In this document: piece by piece, positions 24,775-33,466 of the stretch
Layout of the letters: every line of letters starts with the position of its first letter
How positions within the stretch are numbered: the stretch's first letter is position 1
From: Deltaproteobacteria bacterium
GTDB taxonomy: Bacteria; Myxococcota; Kuafuiibacteriia; Kuafuiibacteriales; Kuafuiibacteriaceae
Length of the DNA stretch: 64,000 nucleotides
Reading direction: 5' to 3'
Assembly: GCA_016703535.1 (NCBI GenBank)
Contig: JADJBV010000001.1
Span: forward strand, 1,860,001 to 1,924,000
Notes under the pieces: model-generated
The model's database searches: none
The model's input: the letters and a program-made list of their open reading frames with translations, nothing else
What the model was told of the DNA's origin: nothing
Made by a program: the position numbers and the translations under genes

Positions 24775-26670
24775 TCACTCTTCGATGATTCGGATGACCG
24801 TTTCGTCGATCTGGATGACGTCGCCGGACCTGAGGAAGGCTTGGAGTTTGGGCAGGCCGTTGACCCGGGCCGCCGAGGACGACCCGAGCCGCACCAAGAG
24901 CAGCGAGTCACGGACCCGCACCAAGAGGCTGTGCCGGCCGGCCACGTAGCGGCCTTTGAGCTTGATGTCCGAGTCTTTGTCAGTCCCGAGGATGGTGACC
25001 GCCTCGTTGAGCGGCCCCGCGTAGATGGTCTCTTTGCCCCAGGTGACCTGGGCGACGAAGCGACGCTGTTTGGCCCGGACCGCCAGGTTTTTATCGAGCT
25101 CCCGCTTGTCCACCATCATCGTGGACAGGATCTGGGACATCGAAGACTTGCTCCGCTCGAGCAGGACCGAGGGCTCTTCGTCGTCTTGTTCGTCCCGGGC
25201 CTTGAACCAGTCGTCCAGGGCCTCGTCGGGCCGCAGCTCCTGGCCGTCGTCGGCCACGTCGTGGTGTTCGGGCTCCTCGTGCCGGTGCAGCTCCACCGCC
25301 GGCGCAACTTTCCGAGGCTTGCCGGTCTTGTCTTCGACGGGCCGCACCGAAGGCCGGGCTCCCTCTTTGGGGCGCGGTCGGTCTTTGGAGGCCGGGGCGG
25401 CGCCTTTGCCCTCTCGTTTCGGGTCCGGATATTCGATCGGGCCCGTGGGGGGCAAAGGTTCGGCCGGGTCCCGGCGTTTGGGCTCGATGGCTGGCCCCCG
25501 GCGGGCCCCGTCGTAGGCCCGGTGGGCGGCGTGGCTGCTCTGGGACGGGCCGGCCATCGGCTCTTTGGGCGGCGGCTGGGGCGGCGGATCGGCCGGGCGA
25601 GAGCGGCGCTCCATCGCGCGTTGAGGGCGCTCCACGAAGGGATCCCGCGGATCCTCCCTCAGGGCCTGGCCCCGCAGCGGCGGACGATCTTTCCCCCGGT
25701 TGGGCATCGGCGAAACCGGGGCCAAACGAGGTTCGATGTCGGGATCCGACATGTCGCTGGGCTCGAGCCGATCGCTGGCCACGATCGAAGGCCGAGGAGG
25801 GGTCTCCTGTTGGCCTTCGCCGTAGGCCTCGGGGAAGGCGGTCTCTTCCCGTTCGATGTCGGACATCGGCCGGGGCACCGGGATCGGCCGGGCCGGATCT
25901 TGGTCGGGGCCGTCGTAGGCTGCGACGTCGGCCAAAAAGTGCACCGAATATTCGGCGAAGTTGAGGATGTCGCCGTCCCGCAGGGCGTAGGTCCCGGGGA
26001 TCCGGCGCCGGTTCACGTAGGTGCCGTTTTGGCTGCCCAGATCCCGGACAATGAAGCCGTCTTTGCCGAGCTGGATCGCGCAGTGACGCCGAGAGAGGCG
26101 GCGTTCGGCGATCTGGATCCCACAGTCCTTGCCCCGGCCCACCACACACTCGTCGCCGGGTCCCAGCTGCAGCGGAAAACGCTGCAGTTCCATGTCGTTG
26201 TACTTCAACACCAGGAGCGGAACCGGGCCGTCGTCGGCCTCGACGGGGGCCCTCGAGGCGGGCGGGGGCGGGGCCGGCGCCTCGTCTTCCTCGAGTTGGG
26301 TCGAGGCCCGGCGTTGGCTCCGAGCCCCCTTGATGTCCGGATCCCGACCTTCGTCGTCGGAGAAGACGAACTGGTAGGTGCCCAAGGTGATGGTGTCGGC
26401 GTTCTTCAGCGCCATCGGGCCCTCGATGCGCCCGTTGTTCACGAAGACCCCGTTTTGGCTGCCCTTATCCTCGACCTCGAAGCGGCCTCGCCGGAGGTGG
26501 ACCTCGGCGTGCCGGCGGGAGAGGGCCAGGTTGTTGATGACGATGTCGTTGTCCTGAGCGCGGCCGATGGTGGTGACCGTCGGGTTCAGGACGAACTTGC
26601 GGACCTCCCGTCCCTGGACCACGAGAGTAAGGTGCGCCACCGCGTACATGAGGCTAGCACGCTCAGTCAT
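24775..26670 (-). CDS. Protein with two clear FHA domains and a third degenerate one
   Basis: A 631-residue protein. FHA-1 (~10-110): TTIGRAQDNDIVI, LSRRHAEV, DKGSQNGVFVN. FHA-2 (~150-250): CVVGRGKDCGIQI, LSRRHCAI, DLGSQNGTYVN. Both keep the GR, SRRH and NG residues for phosphothreonine binding. A long Pro/Arg-rich low-complexity linker (~255-500) follows. The last ~100 residues resemble an FHA fold without the full motif (VTILGTDKDSDIKL, VAGRHSLLV, ARVNG). It likely scaffolds targets of Hanks-type kinases such as the two in this window. No membrane segment. ATG 26670 is used; ATG 26649 is possible. Confidence 0.9.
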   Translation of the reverse strand: MTERASLMYAVAHLTLVVQGREVRKFVLNPTVTTIGRAQDNDIVINNLALSRRHAEVHLRRGRFEVEDKGSQNGVFVNNGRIEGPMALKNADTITLGTYQFVFSDDEGRDPDIKGARSQRRASTQLEEDEAPAPPPPASRAPVEADDGPVPLLVLKYNDMELQRFPLQLGPGDECVVGRGKDCGIQIAERRLSRRHCAIQLGKDGFIVRDLGSQNGTYVNRRRIPGTYALRDGDILNFAEYSVHFLADVAAYDGPDQDPARPIPVPRPMSDIEREETAFPEAYGEGQQETPPRPSIVASDRLEPSDMSDPDIEPRLAPVSPMPNRGKDRPPLRGQALREDPRDPFVERPQRAMERRSRPADPPPQPPPKEPMAGPSQSSHAAHRAYDGARRGPAIEPKRRDPAEPLPPTGPIEYPDPKREGKGAAPASKDRPRPKEGARPSVRPVEDKTGKPRKVAPAVELHRHEEPEHHDVADDGQELRPDEALDDWFKARDEQDDEEPSVLLERSKSSMSQILSTMMVDKRELDKNLAVRAKQRRFVAQVTWGKETIYAGPLNEAVTILGTDKDSDIKLKGRYVAGRHSLLVRVRDSLLLVRLGSSSAARVNGLPKLQAFLRSGDVIQIDETVIRIIEE

Positions 26671-26884
26671 TCCCGCCCACTCTTGGGCAGCGGAGCCTAG
26701 CGGAATCGGAACTCGCCGCCCACCGCGAGCTTCGCCCTACAGCGGGTGAACCGCGGAGGGCCCCCGGCGGGGGCAGGGTGGCCCTTAGCCGATGGGGCGC
26801 GGCCCCTTCGCCGCTGGTCCGGCGGTTGCGCCTCGGTTCGGCCCCCGCGGCTGCCTCCAAAAGCGCCCCCCTGGGCGCACCCTC

Positions 26885-26913
26885 TTGCCTTCCTATACCC
26901 CCAACGGGTATAG
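26885..26913 (+). promoter_or_regulatory. Predicted promoter of the copper operon
   Basis: TTGCCT (26885-26890) and GTATAG (26908-26913) are separated by 17 bp, the ideal sigma-70 spacing; TATAGC with an 18-bp gap is an alternative register. The copZ ATG begins only 8 nt after the -10 element, so transcription would start at or next to the start codon. Confidence 0.5.
26894..26912 (+). promoter_or_regulatory. CsoR-type operator
   Basis: TATACCCCCAACGGGTATA is a perfect inverted repeat: 7-bp arms TATACCC/GGGTATA around a 5-bp centre. It has the TACCC...GGGTA pattern of CsoR/RcnR family operators and lies between the -35 and -10 elements, where bound repressor would block RNA polymerase. The operon's third gene encodes a CsoR with all copper ligands, so autoregulation by Cu(I) is likely. 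Confidence 0.75.
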
Positions 26914-26921
26914 CGCATGGT

Positions 26922-27149
26922 ATGGGTAACCAACAACGGATCGAACTTACGATCACCGGCATGCACTGCGGCGGGTGCGTCCGCCGGGTCACCGGTGCCC
27001 TCAGCGCTCTCGAGGGGCTGGCGGATCTGACGGTCGAGGTCGGCAAGGCCCACTTCTCGGCCGACGATGATCAGGCGGTGGAGGCCGCCGGCCAGGCGGT
27101 GGAGGCCCTGGGCTTCGGGGTCGCCAACAGCCAACGAAGTCCTTCATGA
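26922..27149 (+). CDS. copZ: Copper chaperone CopZ (HMA domain)
   Basis: A 75-residue single heavy-metal-associated domain. ITGMHCGGCVRRV holds the metal-binding CxxC (C16, C19). The rest keeps the beta-alpha-beta pattern (DLTVEVGKAHFSADDD, AVEALGFGV). It carries Cu(I) in the cytoplasm to the P-type ATPase encoded next. ATG 26922 is needed to include the first beta strand; no SD can fit if the predicted promoter is right. The stop overlaps the copA start (ATGA). Confidence 0.9.
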   Translation: MGNQQRIELTITGMHCGGCVRRVTGALSALEGLADLTVEVGKAHFSADDDQAVEAAGQAVEALGFGVANSQRSPS

Positions 27150-29464
27150 GCGCCCCCGCGCCGCCCCCAGCCACTCCGTCCCGACTGACCTTGCCGGTCG
27201 GCGGGATGACCTGCGCGGCCTGCGTCGGCCATGTCGACCAAGCGCTGCGCAAGGCGCCGGGCGTCGCCGACGTCAACGTCAACCTGATCACCCGAGCCGC
27301 CTCGATCACCATGGAGGCCGGGGCCCTGGACCCGGAGCACAAACCCACCACGGTCGCGGCGTTGGTCGCCGCGGTGGAGCGGGCGGGCTACTTTGCCCAC
27401 GCCCCCGACGACGAAGAAGACGTGTTGGCCGATCAGCGGCGGGCCGACCAGTCCTTGGCCGAAGAGTCCCGAGGGCGGCTGTCGCGGGCGGTGGTGGCCT
27501 TGGTGGCCGCCGTGGTCGCGATGTTGGTGTCGATGCCGCTGATGCACGGCCAAACCCACGACCAGGTCTCGAGCGCCTTGATGTCGGTCCTGGATCCGCC
27601 GATCCGGCACGTCTTGCCAGGGCTCTACCAACTCCCACCCGGGCGCCTGTTGGCCGGCCTCTTGGGGGTCTTTGGGCCGATCTTGGCGTGGGCGATCTGG
27701 CCGATCGCCAAACGGGCTTGGGCCGCGGCCCGAGCCTTGACCACCGACATGAACACCTTGGTGGTGTTGGGCGCTTCGGCCTCCTTGGCGTCCTCATTGC
27801 TCGGCGACATCGCGGTCGACGCCGCCTTGTTCATCGTCGGCTTCGTGTTGCTCGGCCAAGCCGCCGAAGGCCGGGCCCGGGGCCGGACCAGCGCGGCCTT
27901 GTCGGCCTTGGCCAACCTGCGGGTGGAGGTCGCCCACCGAGAGCTGGACGACGGGACGGTGCTGGATCTTCCGCCCCAAGATCTGCGGGTCGGTGATCAG
28001 GTGGTGGTCAAGCCCGGCGAACGTTTGCCAGGCGACGGGGTGGTCGTGGAGGGCGTCGGCTACACCTTGGAGGCGATCTTGACCGGTGAAAGCCGGCCCG
28101 TGGAGAAGCAGCTCGGCGCCGAAGTCTTGGGCGGCAGCGTCAACGGCGAACAACCGCTCAAGGTGAAGCTCACCCGGTTGGGCAAAGACAGCACCCTGCA
28201 CCAACTGCTGCGGCTCCTCCGGGAGGCTCAGGCCCAGCGGGCCCCGACCCAACGCCTGGCCGATCGGGTCGCGGCGGTTTTTGTCCCCAGCATGATCGGG
28301 CTGGCGCTCCTGACCTTCTCGTTTTGGTGGGCCTACGAAAGCCTCGAGGTGGCGGCCCGTTTTGCGATCGCCGTCCTGGTGGTCGCTTGCCCGTGCGCGA
28401 TGGGCCTGGCGGTGCCGACGGCGATCGTGGTGGCCTCGGGCCGAGCCGCCCGGGCCGGCGTCTTGATCAAAGGCGGTGAGGTGCTGGAGCGCTTGGCCTC
28501 GGTCAAGCGGGTGGTCTTCGACAAGACCGGCACCTTGACCCGGGGCCAGCCCGTCGTGTCCCGCCAGGTCGTGTTGGCGCCCGGCCACACCGAGGCCGAG
28601 TTGTTGTCTTTGGCCGCGGGCCTCGAAAAGAGTTCGGAGCACCCGCTGGCCCGGGCCATCCAGGCCGCCGCCACCCAGGCCCAAGTGAAGCCGGCCCGGG
28701 TCAAGTCGTTGGAGGTGGTGGCCGGCGCTGGTTTGGTCGGTGTCGTGGAGGGCAGGGCGGTCGGCATCGGCAACCTCCGGCTGCTCCGCCACCTGGGCCT
28801 CTCTTCGGAGGTGCAGGCCCACGCGGAAGGCGCGGGCGCCGGGGAAGACAGCCCGATGTTCCTGGTGGAGGGCGACCAGGTGTTGGGCTTCCTCTCGACC
28901 ACCGATCAACTCCGGGACGACGCGGTGAGCACCCTCCGGGCCCTCGAGGCCTTGGGCGTCCACACCTCGATGTTGACCGGGGATCGCCGGGCCACCGCCC
29001 TGGTGGTCGCTCGGGCCTTGGGCCTGCCGGAGACGGGGGTGACCGCCGAGGTCTTGCCCGCCGAGAAGGTGGCCCAGATCCAGCGATCGAAGTCCGAGGC
29101 CTCGACGGCCTTCGTCGGGGACGGGGTCAACGACGCCGCGGCCCTGGCCGCCGCCGACGTGGGCATCGGCCTCTCCGACGGCTCGGAGGTGGCGGTGGCG
29201 GCGGCCGACGTGGCCCTGTTGCGGCCTCGTTTGGCGGCCATCCCGGAGCTCCTCCGGCTGGCGCGGCAGACCAAACGTTTGATGATCCAAAACCTAGGCT
29301 GGGCCTTCGGCTACAACCTGGTGATGTTGCCCTTGGCCATGGGCCTCTTTTCGCCGTGGGGCCTGCGCCTCTCCCCGGTCCTGGCGGCGGTGGCGATGTC
29401 CGTGTCCTCGGTGACCGTGGTGCTGAACAGCCTCCGCCTCCAAAACTTCCGGATCTCCCGATGA
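27146..29464 (+). CDS. copA: Cu(I)-exporting P1B-type ATPase CopA
   Basis: A 772-residue protein with one N-terminal HMA domain (GGMTCAACVGHV, C23/C26), eight expected membrane helices, TGES in the actuator domain, the metal-site CPC motif (C415-P-C417), DKTGT with phosphorylated Asp459, SSEHPLA (HP locus) and GDGVNDAAAL. These define the P1B-1 copper group. It pumps Cu(I) out of the cytoplasm. It is coupled by ATGA overlaps to copZ upstream and csoR downstream. Confidence 0.96.
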   Translation: MSAPAPPPATPSRLTLPVGGMTCAACVGHVDQALRKAPGVADVNVNLITRAASITMEAGALDPEHKPTTVAALVAAVERAGYFAHAPDDEEDVLADQRRADQSLAEESRGRLSRAVVALVAAVVAMLVSMPLMHGQTHDQVSSALMSVLDPPIRHVLPGLYQLPPGRLLAGLLGVFGPILAWAIWPIAKRAWAAARALTTDMNTLVVLGASASLASSLLGDIAVDAALFIVGFVLLGQAAEGRARGRTSAALSALANLRVEVAHRELDDGTVLDLPPQDLRVGDQVVVKPGERLPGDGVVVEGVGYTLEAILTGESRPVEKQLGAEVLGGSVNGEQPLKVKLTRLGKDSTLHQLLRLLREAQAQRAPTQRLADRVAAVFVPSMIGLALLTFSFWWAYESLEVAARFAIAVLVVACPCAMGLAVPTAIVVASGRAARAGVLIKGGEVLERLASVKRVVFDKTGTLTRGQPVVSRQVVLAPGHTEAELLSLAAGLEKSSEHPLARAIQAAATQAQVKPARVKSLEVVAGAGLVGVVEGRAVGIGNLRLLRHLGLSSEVQAHAEGAGAGEDSPMFLVEGDQVLGFLSTTDQLRDDAVSTLRALEALGVHTSMLTGDRRATALVVARALGLPETGVTAEVLPAEKVAQIQRSKSEASTAFVGDGVNDAAALAAADVGIGLSDGSEVAVAAADVALLRPRLAAIPELLRLARQTKRLMIQNLGWAFGYNLVMLPLAMGLFSPWGLRLSPVLAAVAMSVSSVTVVLNSLRLQNFRISR

Positions 29465-29787
29465 AAAAAGCAAAAACCAACGCGGCTCCTGCCCACCCCA
29501 CGACGTTGCGCCACGCGGTGGCCGTCGACGACAAGGCCGGCCTGTTGACCCGGCTGCGACGCATCGAAGGTCAGGTCCGGGGCGTCCAGCAGATGATCGA
29601 AGACGAACGGTATTGTCCCGAGGTCTTGGCCCAGATCGGCGCCGTCGAAAGTGCCCTCAAGGGGGTCTCTCGGGCCTTGGTTAAGAGCCACCTGCGTCAC
29701 TGCGCCACCCACGCCCTCCAAAGCGAAGACGAGGCCGAGCGCGAACGCATGATCCGAGAGTTGGTCGACATCTTGGGCCGTGGTTGA
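29461..29787 (+). CDS. csoR: Copper-sensing repressor CsoR
   Basis: A 108-residue protein from ATG 29461, overlapping the copA stop. The all-helical core RLRRIEGQVRGVQQMIEDERYC...SHLRHC is diagnostic. Cys52, His77 and Cys81 have exactly the 25- and 4-residue spacing of the M. tuberculosis CsoR copper ligands C36/H61/C65, so it should bind Cu(I) rather than act as a nickel or formaldehyde sensor (RcnR, FrmR). The likely target is the palindrome at 26894-26912. Confidence 0.93.
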   Translation: MKKAKTNAAPAHPTTLRHAVAVDDKAGLLTRLRRIEGQVRGVQQMIEDERYCPEVLAQIGAVESALKGVSRALVKSHLRHCATHALQSEDEAERERMIRELVDILGRG

Positions 29788-29789
29788 GC

Positions 29790-30758
29790 TCAACGGACGC
29801 CGGCTCGCCGCACCCCCTCCACCAGCTGGTCCGGCGGCAAACCCAGCAGCGCCGCTGACACCCCCGCCAGGATCTTCCGGGCCAGATCGAAGTGCGACTC
29901 GAGCACACTCATCACCCCCGACATGTCGATCCGGAGGAGGTGGGTCTCGACCTCGGCCACCACCTGGTACCGCACCGGCTCACTCGCCAGGGACTCGAGG
30001 CGCCCAGCCATCATCCGTTCGCCCAAGATCACCGGAGGGCAACCGGGCATCTCGGCCCGCAGGCGACCGGTCTCGATCATCACGGTGAAGTCGACGATGT
30101 CGCCGATCCGCCAGAGCGTTTCGCCGGGCGCCAACACCCGGAGGTCCTGGTGGTCCAAGATCGCGAACATGGCGTCGAGATCCGCGGTCTCCATCAGCGG
30201 GATCTGACGCAGTCGCATCAACATCTCGACCCGGCCCCCTCGACCGATGCCCGCGCTCGGCGCCAGCTCCGCGCCGGGCAAGGCGAAGAGCAGCTCGCCC
30301 AGCAGCGATTGGCGTTCCCCGATCGCTCGCAGGCGCCCGAGGAGGGCTCGGGCGCCGATCCGCAGGAGCTCTCGCACCACCGGGAAGTGCTCCTCCAAGA
30401 CGTCCAGCAGGACCTGCGGGGGCAAAGCCAACGCGACGGTCTCTTCGATGGCGATCGAGTCGAAGCCTTGGGTGTCTCGCACCAACACCGGCAACAGGCC
30501 CACTGTCGCCGGCGACGGATCCGGGACCTGCACCACTTCCCCTTGGCGGCGCACCTCAACCCGGCCCCGGACGATCGCGTAGACCTCTTCGATCGGCTGA
30601 TTTTCTCGGGTCAAAGTGGCCCCCGGGGGGAACACCCGCGTCCGGGCGTGAGCGGCGATCAAGGCCAAGGAGTCATCGTCCACGCCGGCGAAGGTCGGCA
30701 TGGCCCGCATCAGGAGGGCCCGATCCCGGACACTCTCTAGGTTCAGCTGGGTCAACAT
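29790..30758 (-). CDS. Protein with two cyclic-nucleotide-binding-like domains
   Basis: A 322-residue protein. The first cNMP-like barrel (~18-125) reads FAGVDDDSLALIAAHARTRVFPPGATLTREN, then VYAIVRGRVEVRR. The second (~195-300) reads LDAMFAILDHQDLRVLAPGETLWRIGD, then MIETGRLRAEMPG and ILGERMMAGR. The phosphate-binding cassette is not the classical RxA type in either, so ligand binding is uncertain. There is no HTH, so it is not a Crp-type transcription factor. It overlaps the nucleotide-exchanger gene by 7 bp; related exchangers carry such a domain in the same polypeptide, suggesting a regulatory partner. Confidence 0.8.
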   Translation of the reverse strand: MLTQLNLESVRDRALLMRAMPTFAGVDDDSLALIAAHARTRVFPPGATLTRENQPIEEVYAIVRGRVEVRRQGEVVQVPDPSPATVGLLPVLVRDTQGFDSIAIEETVALALPPQVLLDVLEEHFPVVRELLRIGARALLGRLRAIGERQSLLGELLFALPGAELAPSAGIGRGGRVEMLMRLRQIPLMETADLDAMFAILDHQDLRVLAPGETLWRIGDIVDFTVMIETGRLRAEMPGCPPVILGERMMAGRLESLASEPVRYQVVAEVETHLLRIDMSGVMSVLESHFDLARKILAGVSAALLGLPPDQLVEGVRRAGVR

Positions 30759-33433
30759 CCGCTCGCCTCCCAGGTGGGCGCCAACTCGGTGGCCGGTGCG
30801 GTCAGCTCCTCCCGGTGAAAAAGCGCCAGATCCGTGAGGTTCGGATCGCCGCTGTGGATCAGCTCCTCCAGGACCCCGCCATAGTCCAAAGTGCGGGTCG
30901 GGAAGGTCTCGGCGGTGGCCTCCAGCCGTTCGGCGTCGGGCAAGGTTCCGACCAGGGCCAACATCGGCGCCTTGAGCTCGGCCGGCAACAAGAAGCCCAA
31001 AAGTTCGACGGCGCTGGCGCGGACCCGGGGCGTTTCGCTGGCCAGGCCCCGGCGCACGTCGGTGAAGTCGGCCCCGCGCTGCAGCAACCCCAACAGCCGC
31101 AGCGCTCGATCCAAGGCGTGCCGCTCCTTGTCCTCGAGGAGGGCCAAGACCAAGCGATAGGCTTCGGTGGCCCGCCAGGGCTCAGCGGTCGCCCCTGCCT
31201 GGAGCAACACCCGCCGAGAGAGGCACCAGACCGCCCGGGCCACGGTTTTTTGGGTCTCTTCGGCGAGCACCCGACGATCGAGCTCCGCCGTCGGATCCAG
31301 GGCCACGACCCGTTCCAGGGCCCGCAAGCACCGAAAGCGGACCATCCCATCCGGGGCCGAACGCATCCGCTCCAGCAACGCCGGTACCACCACCCGAGGC
31401 GGAAAGTGGGTCAAGGCCCGAGGCACGTGCCAGGCCACCGCCCGGGTTCGCCGATCGTCCCTCAGGGCCTCGAGCAGGGCCAATAGGCCCCCTTCACCCC
31501 GGGCCACCAAGGCCCGGATGCTGCCTTCCCGAGCCCGTTCGTCGCCGAGCAAGGTGATCAAGGCCGACAGGCTGGCGGGCGTCCCCTTGAGCGCCAGGAG
31601 CCCCGGGATGGCTTGCCTCAAGGGTGGTGAATCTTCGGCGGCCAGGGCCAGGAGCGCCTCGTCGTGGGTGGGGCTGGGATCGATGGCGATCGCCGCCGCC
31701 ATCCAGATCCGAACCCGGGGGTGAGGGCTGACCAAGACCTCGGCCACGATCCGACGGGCGTCCTCGATCCCGCCGACGCCGTGGCGGACCAAAAAAAACC
31801 GCAAGAGCTGGCGCAGCTCCGGTGAGGTCTCGGCTTCGAGGAGGGCCTGCAATACCTCTCGTTGGTCGGCCAACATGACCCGGGTGATGATCGCGATCGC
31901 CCTTCGATCCTCCGATGGGTCCCGGGCCAGGCGATCCAAGATCGGCACGATCGATCGACGTTCGGTCCGCACGAACAAGCTGGCTGCGTTCCACATCACC
32001 TCCAACGACGGGTGATAGAGGATCAGCCCCGGGACCAAGTGGGCCTTGTTTTCCCGGGACAAAATGGCCAAGGCCGCCAAAACTTCGGCGTCGTCGCCCG
32101 AGTCCAACACCGAAATCAACGTCTCGAGGGCGGCCTGATCGAGGCCACGCAGGGCCACGCTGTCGCCCAAACGTCCGGTCCTGAGGTCGGTGCGAAAGAC
32201 ATCCAAGTAGTAGCGGCGCAGCTCCAGGGCGGCCACCGCCCAGGCCAAGGCGAAGGCCACCAGCCCCACGGTCACCACCCAAGCCGGCGCCCCCAAGGAG
32301 GCCAACAACAAAAGGCCGATCGAGGCGAAGGCCTGGCCGACCCTTTGCCCCAGGGTGTCGAGGACCTTCATGGCGCCGCGGAGGGCCGAGGACATCGGCA
32401 CGAACAAGAGCTCCGCCGCGGTCCGGTGTAGCGAATAACGGAGGGCGCCGTCGCTCACTCGGATCCCGACCGCCGCGCCTACGCCGAGTCCAAGGGCCAA
32501 ACCCAAGCCGCCACCGGCCAAGACCATCGGCAACACCACCAGGGCCCCGCAGACCCCCAACGAGGCGATCAACCGGGGGCCAATCAAGACCTGCACCACC
32601 AGGGACAAGGAGTTGCAGACCAAACCCAACACCCCAAAGAACACACCCAGCTGCTCTTTGGGCACCCGCTCGACCACCACACTCTTGAAGGCGAAGTCGG
32701 CGAAGGTCAGGCCGGCCGCTGCCAGCACCAACATCACCACCACCCGCTGCGGATAACCGTCTCGTTGAAACAGAGCGATCGCTCGGAACAAACGCACCGG
32801 TGGCGGCGCCGGGCCCAGCTGGGCCGATCGACCGATCACGCCCCTCAAGGTGTTGGCCACCCCCACCGCCACGGTGAACAAGGCGGTGGCCAAAAGCAGG
32901 AGCGCCTCGGGCGGCGCCAAAAGTGCGGTCAACGAGGCCAAGCCACTGCCGAAGATCGCCCCGACCACGCTGCCGGCCCCGATCAGGCCGTAGAGGCGTT
33001 TGGCTTCGGTGATGCTGTAGAGGCCCCCCAACAAGGCCCAAAAACGGGCGACCACCAGCGAGGTGACCAAGGCCGACCACACGTAGGTGGCGTAGACGCC
33101 GGCGAACGGTTGGCCAGGGGCCTCTTGGCCCCCCACCCACACCGCCAAAAGACCGGTCCCGAGCCCGGCGATGCCCACCCAGATCAAGAGGGCGTCGGCG
33201 CTGTCCATGCGGCGCCCCAGACGTTCTTCGCCCCGGGCCACCATGAAGGAGAGGACCGCGATGACGATGTACATCCACGGCAGGTGGGCCGCAGGGACCT
33301 TGCTCAGGAACAGGGTGTCCCGGGCCGCCTCCAGGACCGCTTGCCCCGCAAAAAATGCCGCCAAAAATGCGAAGCCAACCCAAGTGGCCCGCGCCTCACC
33401 AGGCCGAAGCAGGCGCGGGCGAGGGAACTTCAT
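30752..33433 (-). CDS. Tlc/Npt-type nucleotide exchanger-like transporter fused to HEAT repeats
   Basis: An 893-residue protein. The N-terminal ~410 residues have about 12 hydrophobic segments in the MFS-like arrangement of ATP/ADP translocases, with FFAGQAVLEAARDTLFLSKVPAAHLPWMYI at the start and KRLYGLIGAGSVVGAIFGSG after helix 4. The C-terminal ~470 residues are soluble alpha-helical HEAT-like repeats (ALAILSREN, RAIAIITRVM, RLLGLLQRG). The family exchanges nucleotides in obligate intracellular bacteria and plastids, but many free-living members exist with unknown substrate. ATG 33433 is clear. The adjacent cNMP-domain gene completes a two-gene operon. Confidence 0.85.
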   Translation of the reverse strand: MKFPRPRLLRPGEARATWVGFAFLAAFFAGQAVLEAARDTLFLSKVPAAHLPWMYIVIAVLSFMVARGEERLGRRMDSADALLIWVGIAGLGTGLLAVWVGGQEAPGQPFAGVYATYVWSALVTSLVVARFWALLGGLYSITEAKRLYGLIGAGSVVGAIFGSGLASLTALLAPPEALLLLATALFTVAVGVANTLRGVIGRSAQLGPAPPPVRLFRAIALFQRDGYPQRVVVMLVLAAAGLTFADFAFKSVVVERVPKEQLGVFFGVLGLVCNSLSLVVQVLIGPRLIASLGVCGALVVLPMVLAGGGLGLALGLGVGAAVGIRVSDGALRYSLHRTAAELLFVPMSSALRGAMKVLDTLGQRVGQAFASIGLLLLASLGAPAWVVTVGLVAFALAWAVAALELRRYYLDVFRTDLRTGRLGDSVALRGLDQAALETLISVLDSGDDAEVLAALAILSRENKAHLVPGLILYHPSLEVMWNAASLFVRTERRSIVPILDRLARDPSEDRRAIAIITRVMLADQREVLQALLEAETSPELRQLLRFFLVRHGVGGIEDARRIVAEVLVSPHPRVRIWMAAAIAIDPSPTHDEALLALAAEDSPPLRQAIPGLLALKGTPASLSALITLLGDERAREGSIRALVARGEGGLLALLEALRDDRRTRAVAWHVPRALTHFPPRVVVPALLERMRSAPDGMVRFRCLRALERVVALDPTAELDRRVLAEETQKTVARAVWCLSRRVLLQAGATAEPWRATEAYRLVLALLEDKERHALDRALRLLGLLQRGADFTDVRRGLASETPRVRASAVELLGFLLPAELKAPMLALVGTLPDAERLEATAETFPTRTLDYGGVLEELIHSGDPNLTDLALFHREELTAPATELAPTWEASGC

Positions 33434-33466
33434 CCCGGGCGCAGCATACGTCCGGGCCCAACGCAG

